Assembly: GCA_040954595.2 (NCBI GenBank)
Contig: CM082579.2
Location: 6,014,001-6,078,000 of the forward strand
Source of the DNA: Balanoglossus misakiensis
Taxonomy: Eukaryota > Hemichordata
Direction of reading: 5' to 3'
Length of the DNA stretch: 64,000 nucleotides
Under the pieces are notes generated by a model. It saw only the letters and a program-made list of their open reading frames with translations, made no database searches and was not told the origin of the DNA. Shown piece by piece: positions 60,725 through 64,000 of this stretch (position 1 is the stretch's first letter; each line of letters opens with the position of its first letter). The translations under genes and the position numbers were made by a program.

Positions 60725-62901
60725 ATGGCGTTCCTCCTCGAGACGGGCTACTTCTGGGCTCCGACGATCGGCGCGGCCGTCATCGGAACGTGGCTGGGGT
60801 ACAGAATTCTGCTCGCCTTTTACGAGGGCATCGTCTCCCCGATCGTCTTCCCTCCCTTCATGCAGCGCTTCGCGGAGACCTACAACGAGAAGCTGGACAA
60901 AGTCAAGCGGGAGCTGTTCTGGGACCTGACGAATGTGGAGAGACGGTTCGAGGATCGCCCCATCATACTGGAAATCGGAGCCGGAACGGGAGCGAACTTC
61001 AGTTACTACCCGGACGGCGCGTCGGTGATCCCCGTCGAGCCGAATGCCGGATTCGAGAGCTACATCGACTACAACGCCAAGAAGTGTCCCCGTCTGACAG
61101 TAGAGAAAATGGTGCAAGCTCGCGGAGAAGACATGCGAGACATCCCCGATGAAAGTGTCCATGCCGTCGTCACTACCCTGACTCTCTGCACGGTTTCGGA
61201 CCCGAAAGCAGTCGTCAGCGAAATAAAAAGAATCTTGAAACCAGTGAGTGAACTGATTTTTTTTAAAGTATTTGAATTACCAATGCTTTTCGTCGAAACT
61301 CTTGAAAACAATTTCTGTGATACTTTCGAGATAGAATCATCCCCGTACACATTAGCAGTAACTTATTTCTCGCTTAGCACTGTGGATATAATCTTTCCAA
61401 GGTTAAAAAACAATCGTACAGTATTTTTTCGGTTCAAGATTGTGTAACGTGAAGATATTCTATTCTTATCGACGCTGTAATATCTTATCATATCTGTTGT
61501 TATCGATGGTTGTGCTCATTTCGTTGAACTTCCCAAGCTTCAATTATCTGTGCGGCCAAACTGTTGCGGCCATGCAAATGCCCCTGTCTAAAACAATGCG
61601 CATCTTTGCAGAAAATATGCATCCAACTTCCAAGATGATGCGAGGAGCAGACATTGGAATCAATTCTCGCGCATGTCGGCATAATCCAGAAAATGCAACA
61701 TTCGTTTTGTTCTCTTTACAACTTTTGACCGAAGAGGTCCAGGAGTAATGATGGTTCATCCACTTTATTCAGCTCACTCAAGAAACCCATCTTGGGGAAG
61801 TTGTCGAACGGAGACTGGTCATATACGAGTTTTCTCGAAGTTCACACTCGAATTCTATGTATGTTCTGACATGAAATTCAAGATTCCTTGTTTCTGACAC
61901 CTTTAATTTTATGCAATAACTTTGCATTATTTCATCATCTTCGGAGGGGGGTTGGGGTTGTGTGGTCTCACGGATCACGTGTTCTACACATGCGTGTGCT
62001 CTGGCCAATCGTGAGCTGAGCTTGCGTGCAGGAATCGTCTGATCGAGCGTCGTCAGTCGTTGGAAGGTAGTAGAGGAATCTGATTGGACGCAGCAGGATT
62101 CAAGAATAATGCAACAATGAGAACTTCAGATAGAGCGAGTCTTATCAAAACCAGTATCTGTTGTCCATGTAGCTATCAACAGGTGTGCAAATATTTTTGA
62201 GTTTTGCAAATTAAAGCTCTTGCTACAGAAATCAATTACTTTAAAACTGAGTCGATCACGTGGAAGCGCGAAGAAGTTTGCAGATGAGAAACTTTCGCCA
62301 TGTTTTGCATTGTTAAAAAACGAATATTTCGCGCAACGGCTTTTAAAATATTTCGCTTTTTCAATTGTACATACTTAAATCATTGCATCATAATAAGTGG
62401 CATAGCTCGGTGGGGCCGCCGTGTGTGGAGATAGGGGAATTTAGTCATGCAGTTTTGTTGCCGCAAACCTTTGAACGAAGCATATTCCAATTTTCAGTTA
62501 TGTAACAGCCTGAGGTTTCTCCGGGTTATTGAAATATTTTTCGACCTCGCTCAGTTCACCACAGAACTTTTGGATAGGACACTGTTTTCCAACGGTAAAC
62601 CAAATTCCAATGTCAAATATTTGCATTAAAATGTTTGTTTGTTGCTGATTTTTTTCAGAACGGAAGGTTCTACTTCCTTGAACCAATCGCGGGCAAGTGT
62701 GACACCTGGACCCGTACCTTCCAGAATATAGTATCTCCATGGTGGCCGAGTTTGGCAGGCGGGTGTCAGGCCAGAGATGTATGGCGCGAGGTCAACCAGG
62801 GCGGATTTTACAGCGTCGAATATCACAAGTTCACAGCGCCGCTGTCGCCGCTGTACTCGTTGCTCCGACCTCATCTGGTGGGCTTTGCCGTGAAGAAGTG
62901 A
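60725..62901 (+). CDS. TMT1/METTL7-like thiol methyltransferase, gene C (2 exons)
   Basis: Join 60725-61243 and 62659-62901, 253 residues. The ATG in CGACATGGCG gives an N-terminal hydrophobic segment (about residues 8-32), then the conserved FPPFMQR. The SAM motif ILEIGAGTG (81-89) is followed by ANFSYYP and VIPVEP, then GEDM, VVTTLTLCT and RILKP. Exon 2 starts NGRFYFLEPIAG and ends RPHLVGFAVKK. The donor is AAACCA/GTGAGT and the acceptor TTTTTTTCAG/AACGGA. The intron is 1415 bp, much longer than in A and B, but at the identical codon. The histidine of the family EHV motif (kept in A and B) is proline here, which may alter activity or substrate choice. Exon 1 stays open 67 codons into the intron; that read-through is not a plausible main product. 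Confidence 0.93.
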
Positions 62902-63336
62902 ATCAGTCTGACAGTCACGAGACGAGAAATCGCTGATGTCCTCGAACTTGCACTATTTATTCTCGGTCGATTCTCATTTTGTTAACTCATCAGTCATCAC
63001 TGATTATACGTTCATATTTTTGTTTGTTTGATGCAAACGCTGTACTTGCACAATTCTCGTGGTTCTTGCTCATTTTGCACCGGAGATCACAGTTACTTTC
63101 TTTATTTATGCCACAATTTAAAGTTGTTTTTTTTGTAAGTTACGGTATATTTCACTTCTATAGAGTTGTCATTTGTCAGTTGAACAGACTAATCGCCAAA
63201 TGTCAAGTTACACGTTCCTATGACAGTCGAAAGATGCTTCAAATGTAGGCCCTACGCCTTATAATTTTTCTGTAAATACGAAATTTAGTAGTCTTCAAAG
63301 ATAATTTCTGTACGTGTATAATTTGCTTTAATATCG

Positions 63337-63342
63337 ATTAAA
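63337..63342 (+). terminator. Variant poly(A) signal of gene C
   Basis: ATTAAA about 440 bp after the gene C stop codon. It is the best signal seen before the next promoter. Confidence 0.45.
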
Positions 63343-63437
63343 ACTTCGGTTATTAAGGTACACATTGAGCGTGGTTTCATCTGTACTTACTGGTTTAACA
63401 AGCGTGCGATAATACCTACAAGGTCACTTAGACCTGA

Positions 63438-63445
63438 TGACGTCA
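63438..63445. promoter_or_regulatory. Consensus CRE upstream of the 63.7-kb exon
   Basis: TGACGTCA about 260 bp before the ATG at 63705. It is the second consensus CRE near a gene start in the last 4 kb. Confidence 0.4.
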
Positions 63446-63704
63446 CGACACGACCAAAAAAGTGGAATCGCCCTTCGAATTTAAAACCTCGCAATGCATG
63501 CCGGTATTTTTAAATAGTAGACCTTCTGTGGGAAGAAAAGAAAAGCGACGGTGGACGGGTTTTAAGTGTGCTGCGGTTCATTGTGTGACCAGCTGGTATT
63601 AAGGAGCAGGTCATCTGAAATTCGGCACGCCATCGGAAGCAAAGTGACTTTAAGCGGGATAGGAATAATCTGATCAGCGAGGTATACGTGGCATCAAAGA
63701 GAAG

Positions 63705-63858
63705 ATGACAGCAGTTGACGCAAATTTTGGACTGATCACCTACTACGTCGGTTTGCTCGCTCTGGTCGTCGTAATCGGCTGGAAAGGCCTGATATATTTA
63801 TATCCCAACTTTACTGTAGACTTGGACAACAGGATTCCTATCAGACTCCGAGACAGGC
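63705..63858 (+). CDS. Possible first exon of NADH-cytochrome b5 reductase-like gene (partial)
   Basis: An ATG opens a frame with one strong hydrophobic segment (about residues 9-33, including GLLALVVVIGWKGLIYL), then YPNFTVDLDNRIPIRLRDR. A donor-like AGGC/GTAAGA lies at 63858/63859. If it is not used, the frame stops at 63872 as a 55-residue single-pass membrane peptide. An N-terminal anchor followed by a proline-containing stretch and a basic/acidic L-x-D-R/K segment, with an intron there, resembles CYB5R1-3, which are ER and mitochondrial outer-membrane flavoproteins that reduce cytochrome b5. The FAD- and NADH-binding exons would lie beyond the window, so the identification is tentative. 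A stand-alone small membrane protein is the main alternative. Confidence 0.4.
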
Positions 63859-64000
63859 GTAAGAAAGAATGATGCAACTATTCCCCGATGCACGATTCAC
63901 CTGGTTTGCTAAATTATAGGCCAATCGGATGTGGTCTGACACAGCGACACCAATATTGGCGGATGGTGACCCCGGGACGATGACCTCATATCACCTTAAA

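Noticed and set aside
61244-61447. C-terminal 67 codons of the continuous 60725-61447 frame
   Set aside because: This is intron read-through. The GTGAGT donor at 61244 and exon 2 at 62659 restore the family C-terminus.

Overview
The window is metazoan nuclear DNA. Its genes are split by GT-AG introns, polyadenylation signals are AATAAA-type, microsatellites and homopolymers are abundant, and there are long gene-poor stretches. The recognisable genes are animal families: Sprouty, and the TMT1/METTL7 thiol methyltransferases with the same intron position as the vertebrate genes. A marine invertebrate is likely, but the sequence alone does not fix the phylum. A CpG-poor background with sharp CpG-rich blocks suggests a genome with substantial DNA methylation.

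Layout. 1-13.3 kb is gene-poor and contains MITE-like repeats and scattered regulatory-looking motifs. 13.3-17.1 kb holds a minus-strand Sprouty gene: one coding exon (15128-16123), a good 5'-UTR acceptor just upstream, and a promoter candidate near 17.0 kb with GC, CArG/SRF, ETS and CCAAT elements. About 15-34.5 kb is a broad CpG-rich domain with no other convincing gene; it looks like the extended regulatory territory of a developmental regulator. 35.5-48.2 kb is a three-exon minus-strand gene (35489-36271, 41254-41500, 47358-48169) for an unrecognised 613-residue, largely disordered protein. Its first coding intron contains an apparently perfect 1650-bp tandem duplication (43981-47280). 54.7-62.9 kb is a plus-strand cluster of three TMT1/METTL7-like methyltransferase genes. 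Each has two coding exons split at the same codon and a second exon encoding exactly 80 residues. The spacer between the second and third copies is itself a diverged direct duplication. At 63.7 kb there is a short membrane-anchor exon, tentatively the first exon of an NADH-cytochrome b5 reductase-like gene that runs off the window.

How the parts fit. Sprouty is a feedback inhibitor of receptor tyrosine kinase/ERK signalling, and the SRF/ETS motif pair near its likely promoter would fit ERK feedback. The methyltransferase cluster is a local expansion of ER/lipid-droplet-anchored SAM-dependent enzymes. Nuclear-receptor-like half-sites lie just 5' of the first two, and consensus CREs lie upstream of the third and of the putative reductase exon. 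CTCF-like motifs are scattered from 22 kb onward and may separate these neighbourhoods. No prokaryotic, viral, CRISPR or operon-type feature was found.
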